43,499 bases of DNA, taken from the IMG/VR virus record IMGVR_UViG_3300046169_000013, positions 1-43,499 of that record; one strand, written 5' to 3'. Under the pieces are notes generated by a model, which had not been told where the DNA came from, made no database searches, and was given only the letters and a program-made list of their open reading frames with translations. Shown piece after piece: positions 8,625 through 17,186 of this stretch; the first letter of the stretch is position 1, and each line of letters starts with the position of its first letter. Made by a program: the position numbers and the translations under genes. This stretch comes from a virus.

Positions 8625-9755
8625 TTATCGAATAATATCGATATCATCTGCATTTACATTCCATGTTTCCACGGTACGTCTCAGACGACCTTCACTCTTG
8701 AGTTTGTCATAACGTTTGACGGCATTCTTACGCCACCATTCAGTAACACCTTCAAGAGAGAATCTGTCAAAGTTTTCTTTCTTGATCAATGTATCTGTTT
8801 CTAGGTTCAAGTACTGGGGTACATTCTCGTAACCATATGTGGACACGAACGAACGTTTCTGTTCGGTCAGATCCTTTGCATTAGAGTAGGTTTGACAGAA
8901 CTTCTTGTAGGCAACTTCATCATGAACTTTGAGAGAGGCTTTGATGATAGATGCCATCTTGGTTTGTGTTTTTAGTTTACGAGATGAGGCGTCAACAGGA
9001 ACCAAGGGTTCACCACCGTTTTTCTCAATGAACCATGCACTTAGTCTGCGGTAAGTGTCGTCATTGATAAGTGGTAAGAAGTTTGAGTCTGTCAAACCGT
9101 TGAATCGCAAGAATGGTTTCATACCATCGTATTGCGAAGCAGACTTAGTTGATCCGTATAACGAAGTGGTCTCGAACATACAGAAGTTACTGTTGTACTT
9201 CTTGTTCAATGCTTCACGTGTGTAGTGGGAACAACATATTGCGGCCAGTAACTTACCACCAAGATAGTTGTATCCGAACGGTTGAGTAGGTACAATGTTG
9301 AACCCCATGATTGCGGAGTCGTTGAACCTTTTCATAACCTCTGGATTCATACTGTCTAGTGGTCGTCCTAACCATTCATTCCGTGGTCTACTATTAATAG
9401 TAGGAGACCCGAAACGAATCATACCGATAACTTTGTTAGTGTTCTTTTCTTTGATCACCCACTTCAGTCCCTTGCCTGGGATCGATGCCTCCACAGGTGC
9501 GGACGTAACAATTTCCATATAGGACATGAATTGATTTGCGGGAGATTCTTGTATTACAAACTCCATCTCTGAAGGATGTATATCGAAATCACTGAACAAG
9601 TCTTCTTCAGGCCCCATGCCTGGCAGAGAGTACGGAAAGGATTCCATACGTTCCATCTTGACCTGTCTCATGTATTCATCAATGCGTTCGATGTTCCCGA
9701 AGAACTCATCAAAAGCATTTGCTGCGTATAACGCATCTTTATGTTCTAAAATCAT
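8625..9755 (-). CDS. DUF4338 (DruA-like) protein
   Basis: This 376-residue protein resembles, by pattern, the DUF4338 family whose best-known member is DruA of the Druantia anti-phage system. The pattern is KWVIKEKNTNKVIGMIRFG, then NEWLGRP, a RFNDSAIMGFNIVPTQPFG segment, YLGGKLLAAICCSHYTREAL, FCMFETTSLYGSTK and SQYDGMKPFLRFNGLT. DUF4338 proteins share the order [beta-rich fold with G-x-L-x-F] - RFN/RFL-hhP - LGGK/LAS - ETT/ETF. The biochemical function is not established to my knowledge. A GAGGAAAG site precedes the ATG at 9755 and a perfect promoter lies at 9781-9809. Family call is by eye and should be confirmed by profile search. Confidence 0.6.
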   Translation of the reverse strand: MILEHKDALYAANAFDEFFGNIERIDEYMRQVKMERMESFPYSLPGMGPEEDLFSDFDIHPSEMEFVIQESPANQFMSYMEIVTSAPVEASIPGKGLKWVIKEKNTNKVIGMIRFGSPTINSRPRNEWLGRPLDSMNPEVMKRFNDSAIMGFNIVPTQPFGYNYLGGKLLAAICCSHYTREALNKKYNSNFCMFETTSLYGSTKSASQYDGMKPFLRFNGLTDSNFLPLINDDTYRRLSAWFIEKNGGEPLVPVDASSRKLKTQTKMASIIKASLKVHDEVAYKKFCQTYSNAKDLTEQKRSFVSTYGYENVPQYLNLETDTLIKKENFDRFSLEGVTEWWRKNAVKRYDKLKSEGRLRRTVETWNVNADDIDIIR

Positions 9756-9780
9756 TTACTTTCCTCATCATCTGTTACAC

Positions 9781-9809
9781 ATTATACAGTATGTAGCAAA
9801 GTTTGTCAA
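9781..9809 (-). promoter_or_regulatory. Sigma70-type promoter for the DUF4338 gene
   Basis: On the minus strand TTGACA (9809-9804), 17-bp spacer and TATAAT (9786-9781), both perfect. It stands back to back with the plus-strand late promoter at 9835. Confidence 0.88.
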
Positions 9810-9834
9810 CCCCTAATTTAGGGTTTATAACGAG

Positions 9835-9842
9835 TATAAATA
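9835..9842 (+). promoter_or_regulatory. Late promoter TATAAATA before the tail-tube-like gene
   Basis: A perfect late-type box lies 23 bases upstream of the ATG at 9866, with an AGGAG ribosome site at 9852-9856 in between. This agrees with a late structural gene downstream. Confidence 0.8.
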
Positions 9843-9865
9843 GAAGGGTACAGGAGAACTATTAT

Positions 9866-10359
9866 ATGGCAACATTAACCGACAATAAAAATTACTTGCA
9901 ACCTACTGGATTCCGTGTTATAATAAGTAGGAAAAACTACCCGAACCTTGAGTATTTCGCACAGGGCGTAACACATCCTGGCAGTTCAGTTTCTCCATTA
10001 GAACTGGGTACACCAAGAATCACGTCCCTACCTTTGGCGGGTGACAAAATTACTTACGGTAGTTTATCACTAGATATTATACTAGACGAAGATATGAAGT
10101 CGTACAAAGAAATGCAGGGTTGGTTGGAGTCAACGATTAATCTCAACGGCACATCACGGACAGATAATAGTTTCGACACTCATCAAGACATTACCTGTAA
10201 GTATCCTGTCTAGTCACAATAACTCTAACGTACAGATCAGATATAAGGATTGCATACCGACCAACATTGGTTCAATTGCTCTGACCGCCTAACACAACAA
10301 CTGTACAATACTTAACCTTTAACGTGGAATTTAGATTCTCTGACTTTATACTAAATTAA
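9866..10359 (+). pseudogene. Tail-tube-superfamily structural protein (gp19/gp3-like), broken by three indels
   Basis: The first ~110 codons from the ATG at 9866 (MATLTDNKNYLQPTGFRV, LEYFAQGVTHPG, LPLAGDKITYGSLSL, ILDEDMKSYKEMQGW) belong to the tail-tube-like structural family seen in marine T4-like phages. The frame stops at 10211-10213. Homology continues after dropping one T at about 10196 (VSILSSHNNSNVQIRYKDC then IPTNIGSIALT). A base then appears to be missing near 10287-10289 (LTQQLYNT) and again near 10310-10312 (LTFNVEFRFSDFIL, stop 10357-10359). Rebuilt length is about 164 residues. Three indels in 120 bases suggest poor sequence or real decay. In cyanophages gp3 often sits here, but gp19-like versus gp3 is not certain. 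Confidence 0.65.
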
Positions 10360-10360
10360 T

Positions 10361-10996
10361 ATGCAATTTATTGAACTGAAGAACCCTCGTGTTCTTGATA
10401 TATTAGAAAGATTTCGTTATCTCTACCGTGAAAAGTATGATGTTACAAAGACAAATCAACATCTCAAAGACGGAGATTTAAATGGCATTTCTGAAGAGTA
10501 CTTGCGTAAGGTGGTTGCTATGGGTAGAAAACACAACGGCACGCCTAGAGGCGTTTCATCATACGCACTAAAACCAGAACACTATAAAGGTAATAATCCG
10601 CAACAATACCATAAAGATTTTGACGAAATAAATAATTCTCTTCGCAACGAATTGGGATTGGATTCTTCAGCATTGTCTCAACTATACCCCCCTAAAGGAT
10701 TTATCGATTGGCATAATAACGCTAACGCTTCCGCTTACAATGTAGTGTTTACTTGGAGTGAAACTGGAGATGGTTGGTTCAAGTGGTATGATATTGAAAA
10801 TGATAAAGTAATTACAATGAAAGACAAGAAAGGTTGGAGTTGCAAAGCTGGGTATTTTGCAAGTTATAGTAACGATGTGCCAGTAACATATCATTGTGCA
10901 TACACTGATTGTTGGAGAATGACATTGTCCTATACACTAGGATACAACCAAGATTATTGGGAAGATATGATTGACTATATACAATGTGAGGATTAA
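10361..10996 (+). CDS. 2OG-Fe(II) oxygenase
   Basis: This 211-residue protein has the core of a phage 2-oxoglutarate/Fe(II) dioxygenase. YPPKGFIDWHNN supplies the first metal His, followed by FTWSETGDGWFKWYD, GWSCKAGYF, a distal His (VTYHCAYTD) and the 2OG-binding Arg (WRMTLSY). The H-x-N pattern differs from the textbook H-x-D. It is clearly paralogous to the gene at 35906. Such enzymes hydroxylate proteins, nucleotides or sugars; the substrate here is unknown. It starts two bases after the broken tail gene and has no strong ribosome site. Confidence 0.72.
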   Translation: MQFIELKNPRVLDILERFRYLYREKYDVTKTNQHLKDGDLNGISEEYLRKVVAMGRKHNGTPRGVSSYALKPEHYKGNNPQQYHKDFDEINNSLRNELGLDSSALSQLYPPKGFIDWHNNANASAYNVVFTWSETGDGWFKWYDIENDKVITMKDKKGWSCKAGYFASYSNDVPVTYHCAYTDCWRMTLSYTLGYNQDYWEDMIDYIQCED

Positions 10997-10999
10997 ATT

Positions 11000-11449
11000 A
11001 TGAAATTAGATTTAGAAGCAATACTGAGTGAGTGGAAGACAGACTGTCAAATCCCAACACATCAATTAGACGAAACGTCTCGTAACACCCCGATGTTACA
11101 TGCAAAATATTTGCAGTACATATCCACAGCCAAGTTGTCACTCAAACGTGCAGAACACGTACAGAAGATTTTGTTGAAAGACAAATGGTTGTACTACAAT
11201 GGCAAGATGGACGAGAACACTCTTAAATCAAAAGGGTGGGAACCAGATCCGTTCGGGGGTCTAAAAATCCTCAAAGGCGAAATGGATCATTACTACGACT
11301 CTGACCCAGAGATTCAACGTAGTGAGGAGAAGATTGCGTACCTAAAGACCGTAATTGAGACACTTAATGAAATAGTAAATAACATTAACTGGAGACACCA
11401 AACGATCGGTAACATGATCAGATGGAAACAATTTGAGGCAGGATCATAA
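11000..11449 (+). CDS. uvsY: Recombination mediator UvsY
   Basis: This 149-residue protein (T4 UvsY is 137) loads the UvsX recombinase onto gp32-coated single-stranded DNA. Recognisable segments are LEAILSEWKTDCQI at the start, DETSRNTPMLHAKYLQY, the LLKDKWLYYNGKM stretch and a final NNINWRHQTIGNMIRWKQF. A GAGG site precedes the ATG. It is followed by glutaredoxin and uvsW in overlapping frames, the order found in cyanophages. Confidence 0.94.
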   Translation: MKLDLEAILSEWKTDCQIPTHQLDETSRNTPMLHAKYLQYISTAKLSLKRAEHVQKILLKDKWLYYNGKMDENTLKSKGWEPDPFGGLKILKGEMDHYYDSDPEIQRSEEKIAYLKTVIETLNEIVNNINWRHQTIGNMIRWKQFEAGS

Positions 11450-11694
11450 TGAAATATATCGTAATAGGAACACCTGCCTGTGGGTACTGTACACAGGCGA
11501 AATCAGCATTGGAAAGAAGAGAGTTAGAATACGAGTATCGTTGTTTGACCGAAGTTAGTGTTAAGGAACAAGAACGATTACAGGATATCGCTAAATTACA
11601 ATTTCGTACCGTGCCACAGATCTTTGTAGTAGAAGATGAGAAGTGGTGTTACGTAGGTGGTTACACTGAGTTGAATAAGTTACTGAATGGATAA
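11449..11694 (+). CDS. grx: Glutaredoxin
   Basis: This 81-residue thioredoxin-fold protein has the redox pair in CGYC (C11, C14) and the TVPQIFV cis-proline segment, ending with GGYTELNKLL, all standard for glutaredoxins. It likely supplies electrons to ribonucleotide reductase (not in this window). The ATG overlaps the uvsY stop, and its own stop overlaps the uvsW start by 8 bases, so translation is coupled. Confidence 0.93.
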   Translation: MKYIVIGTPACGYCTQAKSALERRELEYEYRCLTEVSVKEQERLQDIAKLQFRTVPQIFVVEDEKWCYVGGYTELNKLLNG

Positions 11695-13178
11695 TCAGAT
11701 TCGCATAGGATTGCAGAACCATTCACTATTGATGGTGGATTGTAATGCACATCAGAGTCAGGAACTACGAGACTACTTCTCGTTCTTTGTTCCTGGCTAT
11801 CGTTTCATGCCTGCATTTAAAGCAAGACGATGGGACGGTAAGATAAAGTTATACAACATGGTGACCAAGACGTTACCTGTTGGACTATACAAACATCTGA
11901 AGAAATTCTGTGCGGACAGGTTCTACCCATTACAGTTAATGGACAACGACCAGTACGGTCACCCCGAAGTCAAGAATAAAGTTGACCACCCATCTTTGAT
12001 GAAAGAACTCAAAGACTACGATGCGCCATTCGAACCACGTGGATATCAGTACGATGCGATCGTCCACGGTATAGAACAGAAGAGGGCGTTACTGTTATCC
12101 CCAACAGGGTCAGGTAAGTCTTTCATCATCTATAATCTGATGCGATGGGTTCAGGAACGAACCGAGGGTAAGACACTTATTATTGTTCCTACAACAAGTC
12201 TGGTAGAACAGATGTACAAAGACTTTGAAGACTATGGTTATGATGTACAGAATAATGTACACCGTATCTACTCTGGTAAGGAGAAGGTAACGGATAAAAG
12301 AATCATCGTCTCTACATGGCAGTCTATCTACAGATTTGGAGCAGAATGGTTCGAACAGTTTGACAGTGTGTTTGGTGACGAGGTACATCTATTTAAAGGC
12401 GAAGTCACTTGCGACCATGATGGACAAGTGTGTGAATGCCTCTTATAGATGGGGTACGACTGGTACACTAGACGGTACAGAGACAAACAAATTAGTACTA
12501 GAAGGTTTATTCGGCCCCACATTCACGGTGACGACCACCGTAAAACTAATGGAAAGTCAAACCTTGGCAGAACTGGACATATCTGTCCTGTTACTGCGTT
12601 ACCATAATGACATCTGTGAAATGATGGCAGATAAATCTTATCAGGAAGAGATTGACTACATAGTTACTAACCCCGATAGATTACGGTTCGTCACGAATCT
12701 TGCCACATCTCAGGAGGGGAATACGTTAGTCTTGTTCCAGTTCGTGGAGAAACACGGCAAGTTACTCTATGACCAAGTGAAAGAAGTGGCAGACGATGAT
12801 CGGAAGGTATTCTATGTATCGGGTGAAGTAGATGCCACCGATCGTGAGCAAATCAGAGGAATAGTAGAGGGACAGAAGAATGCAATTATTGTCGCAAGTC
12901 TTGGAACTTTTAGCACTGGTATTAATATTCGGAACTTGCATAATATCATTTTCGCTAGTCCTTCCAAGTCTCAGGTCAAAGTTCTTCAGTCGATCGGACG
13001 AGGATTGAGAAAGTCTGATAACAATGCAACGACAAAATTATACGACATTGCAGATGACCTACATACTAAAGGTCATAAGAATTTTACATTAAAACACAGT
13101 GCGGAGAGAATCAAGATTTATACCAAAGAAGGATTCAAGTATAAGATCTATCCGATAAATCTGAAAGGCAAAAAATGA
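11687..13178 (+). CDS. uvsW: UvsW recombination helicase, split by a one-base insertion near 12395-12399
   Basis: UvsW is a superfamily 2 helicase that branch-migrates and unwinds recombination and R-loop intermediates. Frame one gives the N-terminal domain, Walker A SPTGSGKS (residues 138-145) and DEVH (231-234, where DECH or DExH is usual). It then runs into a stop at 12446-12448. The C-terminal helicase half continues in the next frame (ATMMDKCVNASYRWGTTGTL, then QSIGRGLRKS motif VI) to 13178. Removing one base within AAAGG (12395-12399) joins HLFK to AKSLATMMDK, as in other UvsW proteins, giving about 496 residues (T4 about 500). It is broken as written, most likely by sequence error. Confidence 0.9.
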
Positions 13179-13861
13179 TAAAGATCTATGTCGGGTGGGA
13201 CAGTAGAGAAGATTTCGTATATCGGGTGTGTGAGAAAAGTTTGAACAAAACTTCCTCTGTACCCATAGAGATCATACCATTGAAACAGAATGATTTAAGG
13301 AATGATTGCCTGTACTGGAGAGATGAAGATAAGTTATCTAGTACGGAGTTCACATTTACTAGATTTCTTATACCAGAACTTCAGGAATTTGAGGGGTGGG
13401 CATTATTCATTGATTGTGATTTTATTGCGTTAGAAGATGTCAATAAGTTGTTCGACCAGATAGACGATAAGTATGCTTTGATGTGTGTCAAACATAATTA
13501 TTCGCCTAAAAATTTGACAAAGATGGATGGAAAAAATCAGTACAAATACCCACGTAAAAACTGGAGTAGTATGATGATGATAAACTGCGGACACCCATCA
13601 AATAAAAAACTGACAAAAGAATTAGTCAACGATCCGCAAGTAGATGGCCAATACCTACATAGATTTAGTTGGTTAAAAGATGAAGAGATAGGCGAGGTTA
13701 GTCATGAATGGAATTGGTTGGTAGACTGGTACAAAGAACCTGTAGACGGTCATCCCAAATTTTTACATTTCACTGAAGGGTCACCGTGGTTTGAAGAATA
13801 TAAAGATTGTGAATACAATGAAGAGTACCACAAAATAAAAAGGGAAATTAATAATGAGTGA
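13175..13861 (+). CDS. Glycosyltransferase-like protein (GT-A type, DxD)
   Basis: This 228-residue protein opens with IKIYVGWDSREDFVY, typical of a nucleotide-sugar transferase first strand. It has a metal-binding D-x-D in LFIDCDFIAL, then SSMMMINCGHP and a late FLHFTEGSPWF with the downstream metal His. The pattern is that of GT8/capsule-type transferases carried by marine T4-like phages. Acceptor unknown: host lipopolysaccharide, virion or DNA are all possible. It overlaps the uvsW stop by four bases. Codon use is more AT-rich than in uvsW. Confidence 0.65.
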   Translation: MIKIYVGWDSREDFVYRVCEKSLNKTSSVPIEIIPLKQNDLRNDCLYWRDEDKLSSTEFTFTRFLIPELQEFEGWALFIDCDFIALEDVNKLFDQIDDKYALMCVKHNYSPKNLTKMDGKNQYKYPRKNWSSMMMINCGHPSNKKLTKELVNDPQVDGQYLHRFSWLKDEEIGEVSHEWNWLVDWYKEPVDGHPKFLHFTEGSPWFEEYKDCEYNEEYHKIKREINNE

Positions 13862-14285
13862 TATAGATTACTACGAGGTTAAACATCTGAAGTTATCTAC
13901 GGGCGAAGAAGTTCTAGCCGAGATTATCGAAGAGACTGATTATGATCTTGTCGTAAAACGAGCGTTAAGACTCCAAACGGATATAGACAATGATAGGACT
14001 CGATATCATTCTTTCCGTCCTTTCATGACGTATCAAGATGATCCAGAGATATACAGTCTGATAAAAACTTTGCATGTTGTGGCAATAACCTATCCAGCGC
14101 CTGCCATGTTGAAACAGTATCAGGCATCGATCGAAGAGGTTGAAAGGGTCAGAGTTGAAATGGAAGAAGAGACCAACGAACAACTCGAAAAGATCATGAA
14201 ACAAATGGAAGATAATGTAAGGGATAACACTGATCTTACCGACAGTGATGGGAGTAACGTTTTACCGTTCCCAACTGTCCACTAA
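13854..14285 (+). CDS. Small conserved protein with an LSm/SH3-like N-terminal fold
   Basis: This 143-residue protein has an N-terminal ~60 residues (VKHLKLSTGEEVLAEIIEE, YDLVVKRALRLQ) with the spacing of an LSm-type beta-barrel (L-x-x-G-E-x-h-h-x-x-h). A helical, Glu/Gln-rich C-terminal part (residues ~85-120) and the tail SNVLPFPTVH follow. Similar small proteins are conserved near uvsW in marine T4-like phages; function unknown. It overlaps the preceding transferase by 8 bases. A distant relation to RNA-binding LSm proteins is inference only. Confidence 0.55.
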   Translation: MSDIDYYEVKHLKLSTGEEVLAEIIEETDYDLVVKRALRLQTDIDNDRTRYHSFRPFMTYQDDPEIYSLIKTLHVVAITYPAPAMLKQYQASIEEVERVRVEMEEETNEQLEKIMKQMEDNVRDNTDLTDSDGSNVLPFPTVH

Positions 14286-14319
14286 ATTTACATGTACTGA
14301 CTGGCAGAAGAGTGCTTCT

Positions 14320-14348
14320 ATTATACAGTTCAGCGCAACTTTTGTCAA
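14320..14348 (-). promoter_or_regulatory. Minus-strand sigma70-type promoter pointing into the 13854 gene (antisense)
   Basis: On the minus strand TTGACA (14348-14343), 17-bp spacer and TATAAT (14325-14320), all perfect. It lies in an 81-base gap between two plus-strand genes, and no minus-strand gene follows it. The transcript would start near 14312 and run antisense to the LSm-like gene. Confidence 0.7.
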
Positions 14349-14366
14349 GCAAAAAGTGAAGAAATT

Positions 14367-14786
14367 ATGAAAAAAGTAGGGTTTACATGTTCAGCATTTG
14401 ATTTATTGCACGCTGGACACGTCTCAATGCTAAGAGAGGCTAAAGATCAGTGTGACTACCTTATATGTGGTCTACAGGTAGATCCTAGTCTTGATCGTAA
14501 AGAAAAGAACAAACCTATCCAAACCATAGTCGAACGGTACACACAGTTGAATGCTGTGGAGTATGTCGATGAGATTATACCTTACAATACCGAACAAGAC
14601 TTAGAAGACATTCTCTCTATGTTACATATAGACGTGAGGATCATTGGTGCGGAGTATAAGTCGGGTACGTTTACAGGTAGGGCGATATGTTCTGCCCGAG
14701 GAATAGAAATTTATTATAATCAGAGAGATCATAGATTCTCTACCAGTGATTTAAGAAGCAGAGTTTGCTTGACACACGACTCGTAA
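14367..14786 (+). CDS. Cytidylyltransferase-like nucleotidyltransferase (TagD/RfaE type)
   Basis: This 139-residue protein has the nucleotidyltransferase signature: GFTCSAFDLLHAGHVSML with HAGH at residues 15-18, then IIGAEYKSGTFTGR, and a C-terminal STSDLRSR in place of the usual STTxLR/IR-S motif. Such enzymes join CTP to a sugar-alcohol or glycerol phosphate to make activated precursors for surface polymers. It may feed the phage's glycosyltransferases; substrate not determinable. A 28-base leader contains no strong ribosome site. The gp55 promoter overlaps its 3' end. Confidence 0.82.
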   Translation: MKKVGFTCSAFDLLHAGHVSMLREAKDQCDYLICGLQVDPSLDRKEKNKPIQTIVERYTQLNAVEYVDEIIPYNTEQDLEDILSMLHIDVRIIGAEYKSGTFTGRAICSARGIEIYYNQRDHRFSTSDLRSRVCLTHDS

Positions 14787-14797
14787 TATGTTATAAT
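14769..14797 (+). promoter_or_regulatory. Sigma70-type promoter for gp55
   Basis: TTGACA (14769-14774), 17-bp spacer, TATAAT (14792-14797), all perfect. The -35 box and part of the spacer overlap the end of the nucleotidyltransferase gene. It drives the late sigma factor. Confidence 0.88.
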
Positions 14798-14825
14798 ATG
14801 CATTCAATCAGGAGTGATGTATACA

Positions 14826-15425
14826 ATGAAACCAAAAGAAAAACCGCATTACGTAAATAACGCCGACTTCTCACAGGCGGTGGTTACTTATGTCAGTCAT
14901 GCACGTATGTGTAAGGAAGCGGGAAAACCAAAACCAGTTGTACCTAACTACATCGCAGAATGTTTTCTGAAGATTAGTGAAGGATTGTCACACAAGGCAA
15001 ACTTTGTCAGGTACACTTATCGTGAAGAGATGGTGATGGATGCAGTCGAGAATTGTCTGAAGGCAATCGAGAACTACAATCTAGAAGCTGCGACACGATC
15101 AGGTAAACCAAATGCATTCGCATACTTCACTCAAATTACATGGTATGCATTCCTACGTAGGATCCAGAAAGAAAAACGTCAACAAGATATCAAGATGAAA
15201 TATATCGCAGAGGCAGGAATCGAGAACTTCCTTGATCTGACTCATGATGACGGTAACACCGACTACAGTAATGTTCTACCCTTTGTTGACATACTACGAC
15301 AACGTATTGATGTTGTTAAGTCTGCCGATGCAGAGTTCAAACAGTATGCCAAGGAAGAGAAGAAACAACGTAAGAGACGGGCAGTAAACGTTGACTCTGA
15401 TTTGACTGGACACTTTACTGAATAA
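14826..15425 (+). CDS. gp55: RNA polymerase sigma factor for late transcription gp55
   Basis: This ~199-residue protein from the ATG at 14826 is close to T4 gp55 (185). Shared segments are KPHYVNNADFSQAVVTY near the start, SHKANFVRYTYREEMVMDA and the NAFAYFTQITWYAFLRRIQKE region, which corresponds to sigma region 2. It directs host core polymerase to the TATAAATA late promoters seen in this window, working with clamp gp45. The AGGAG at 14810-14814 is too close to the ATG at 14817, so 14826 is preferred. Confidence 0.95.
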   Translation: MKPKEKPHYVNNADFSQAVVTYVSHARMCKEAGKPKPVVPNYIAECFLKISEGLSHKANFVRYTYREEMVMDAVENCLKAIENYNLEAATRSGKPNAFAYFTQITWYAFLRRIQKEKRQQDIKMKYIAEAGIENFLDLTHDDGNTDYSNVLPFVDILRQRIDVVKSADAEFKQYAKEEKKQRKRRAVNVDSDLTGHFTE

Positions 15426-15429
15426 GTGC

Positions 15430-15458
15430 TTGACATTATACTGCCCACGTGGTATAAT
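15430..15458 (+). promoter_or_regulatory. Sigma70-type promoter for gp47
   Basis: TTGACA (15430-15435), 17-bp spacer, TATAAT (15453-15458), all perfect, between gp55 and gp47. The leader is about 25 bases and holds only a weak AGG site before the ATG at 15491. Confidence 0.88.
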
Positions 15459-15490
15459 GTCACTTATATTTTAATAGTAATAGGTATATT

Positions 15491-16549
15491 ATGAAATTAG
15501 CGATCTTAAATGATACGCACTGTGGTATTCGTAATTCATCTGACATCTTTATGGACTATCAAGAGAAGTTCTATAGAGATGTCTTTTTCCCATACCTTCT
15601 AGAGAATGATATCAAACAGATCATTCACCTTGGGGACTACTACGATAACCGTAAGACGATCAACTTCAAGGCACTGAAACACAACCGCAAAATCTTTCTA
15701 GAGAAGTTGCGTGAATATGGTATCACGATGGATATCATTGTCGGTAACCACGATGCCTACTTCAAGAACACCAACGAACTGAACGCACTCAAAGAGTTAC
15801 AAGGTCACTACATGAATGAGGTGAATGTAATTCTGGACAATACTGTCATGCGTTATGGTAAGATGGATATGGCATTGGTTCCTTGGATTACACCAGAGAA
15901 CGAGAAGGACACACTAGAGTTCCTTGCGAACTGTAAGGCAGATATTGTTGGCGCACACCTAGAGTTGGATGGGTTCGAGATGTCCAAGGGTATTCCGTGT
16001 CACGGTGGCATGAGTATGTCTCACTTCGAAAGATTCGACATGGTTCTGTCAGGACACTTCCACACTCGTTCGTCACAGAATAATATTCACTATCTTGGTT
16101 CACAGATGGAGTTCTTCTGGTCAGATTGTGACGACAAGAAATACTTCCACGTTCTTGATACTGAAACAAGAGAACTGACTCCAGTTCACAATCCAGTAAC
16201 GATACACAAGAAGATCTACTACGATCATGAGAAGATGAACAAGTTCGAAGATCTACGTTATCTTGAAGATCACTTTGTTAAGATGATTGTTGTGAACAAA
16301 GGCGACCCCTACAAGTTCGAACGTTTTGTTGATCGTGTACAGAGTATGAAGATTCACGAACTAAAGATTGCCGAAGACTTCAAAGAGTTTAGTGGAGATG
16401 CGGTAAACGATGATGCGGTAAGTGTAGAAGATACCGAGACCTTGATGTATAATTACATTGATGCTGTACATACTGATCTAGACAAGGATCGGATTAAGAA
16501 AGAAATAAATTCATTAATGAAAGAAGCGCAGAGTACAGAGATTGCTTAA
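15491..16549 (+). CDS. gp47: Recombination nuclease subunit gp47 (Mre11/SbcD family)
   Basis: This 352-residue metallophosphoesterase has all Mre11-type motifs: NDTHCG (residues 7-12), GDYYDNRK (48-55), GNHDAY (85-90), GAHLE (154-158) and SGHFHTR (187-193). It pairs with gp46 in a double-strand-break-processing nuclease that makes recombination intermediates for T4-type replication. T4 gp47 is 339 aa. A short unrelated gene block separates it from gp46. Confidence 0.97.
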   Translation: MKLAILNDTHCGIRNSSDIFMDYQEKFYRDVFFPYLLENDIKQIIHLGDYYDNRKTINFKALKHNRKIFLEKLREYGITMDIIVGNHDAYFKNTNELNALKELQGHYMNEVNVILDNTVMRYGKMDMALVPWITPENEKDTLEFLANCKADIVGAHLELDGFEMSKGIPCHGGMSMSHFERFDMVLSGHFHTRSSQNNIHYLGSQMEFFWSDCDDKKYFHVLDTETRELTPVHNPVTIHKKIYYDHEKMNKFEDLRYLEDHFVKMIVVNKGDPYKFERFVDRVQSMKIHELKIAEDFKEFSGDAVNDDAVSVEDTETLMYNYIDAVHTDLDKDRIKKEINSLMKEAQSTEIA

Positions 16550-17186
16550 CCATTATAGACAAAAGGGATGGGTCGTCAAAGAATCTTTTATTGACAAAGA
16601 TAATGTGATACGTATCCTTTATTTTCTTAAAAGTGTTTCGACTGCCAATGAGACGAAAATGTCTTCAGTGTTAAGAAAACCTTTATGGAAATTTTATACA
16701 TCGAAGTGGATGTTTGACGAAATTTCAAAGTTGCTAGATACAAAAACTCCTTGGTTGTTCAAGGATGTCGATGTAAAACTTGAGTCTAAAGATAATTTTA
16801 AAATCGATCTACGTACTATTAACGAAGACTCTAACGACTCAACGACCGTCAGTTGTATAATGGTGCTCAAGGACATAAAACAAACAAGAGGACAACTTTA
16901 CTTTAAAAATAAAGATAATGGTAGGTGGTCAGCGCCTAAGTTAAGAAAGGGTGATGTTATTTTTGTTGACGGTGATACAGAATTTGAATCGGACTATAAT
17001 TTATCTGAGGATGGGACTGAAAAACGTTTTTACATCTGTAGTTATTCTAAAACAAAAATTAAATATAAAAAATATTATCAAAGGAGATTTTACGATGAAC
17101 GGAAAGAAAGCGAAACTAATGCGGAAGGCTGGTATCTCGAAAAAAAACGACAAGAGAAACTATCAGGCGATGAGTCACCAGAATAA
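16542..17186 (+). CDS. Unknown protein, possible degenerate 2OG-oxygenase fold
   Basis: This is a 214-residue AT-rich gene, apparently from a TTG overlapping the gp47 stop. The stretch STTVSCIMVLKDIKQ, GQLYFKNKDNG, APKLRKGDVIFVDGD and a terminal KRFYICSYSK follows the beta-strand order of 2OG-Fe(II) oxygenases. No H-x-D, distal His or clear 2OG Arg is present, so an active oxygenase is unlikely. The last 92 bases overlap the 17095 gene, whose strong ribosome site is better supported. The true end or reality of this C-terminus is therefore open. Function unknown. Confidence 0.45.
   Translation: MLNHYRQKGWVVKESFIDKDNVIRILYFLKSVSTANETKMSSVLRKPLWKFYTSKWMFDEISKLLDTKTPWLFKDVDVKLESKDNFKIDLRTINEDSNDSTTVSCIMVLKDIKQTRGQLYFKNKDNGRWSAPKLRKGDVIFVDGDTEFESDYNLSEDGTEKRFYICSYSKTKIKYKKYYQRRFYDERKESETNAEGWYLEKKRQEKLSGDESPE

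Noticed and set aside
9808-9830. CCCTAA/TTAGGG inverted repeat between divergent promoters
   Set aside because: The loop is too short for a strong hairpin and no gene ends there; it could be an operator but nothing else supports it.
9803-9865. Upstream extension of the tail-tube-like gene
   Set aside because: It contains the late promoter; the ribosome site and family start point to 9866.
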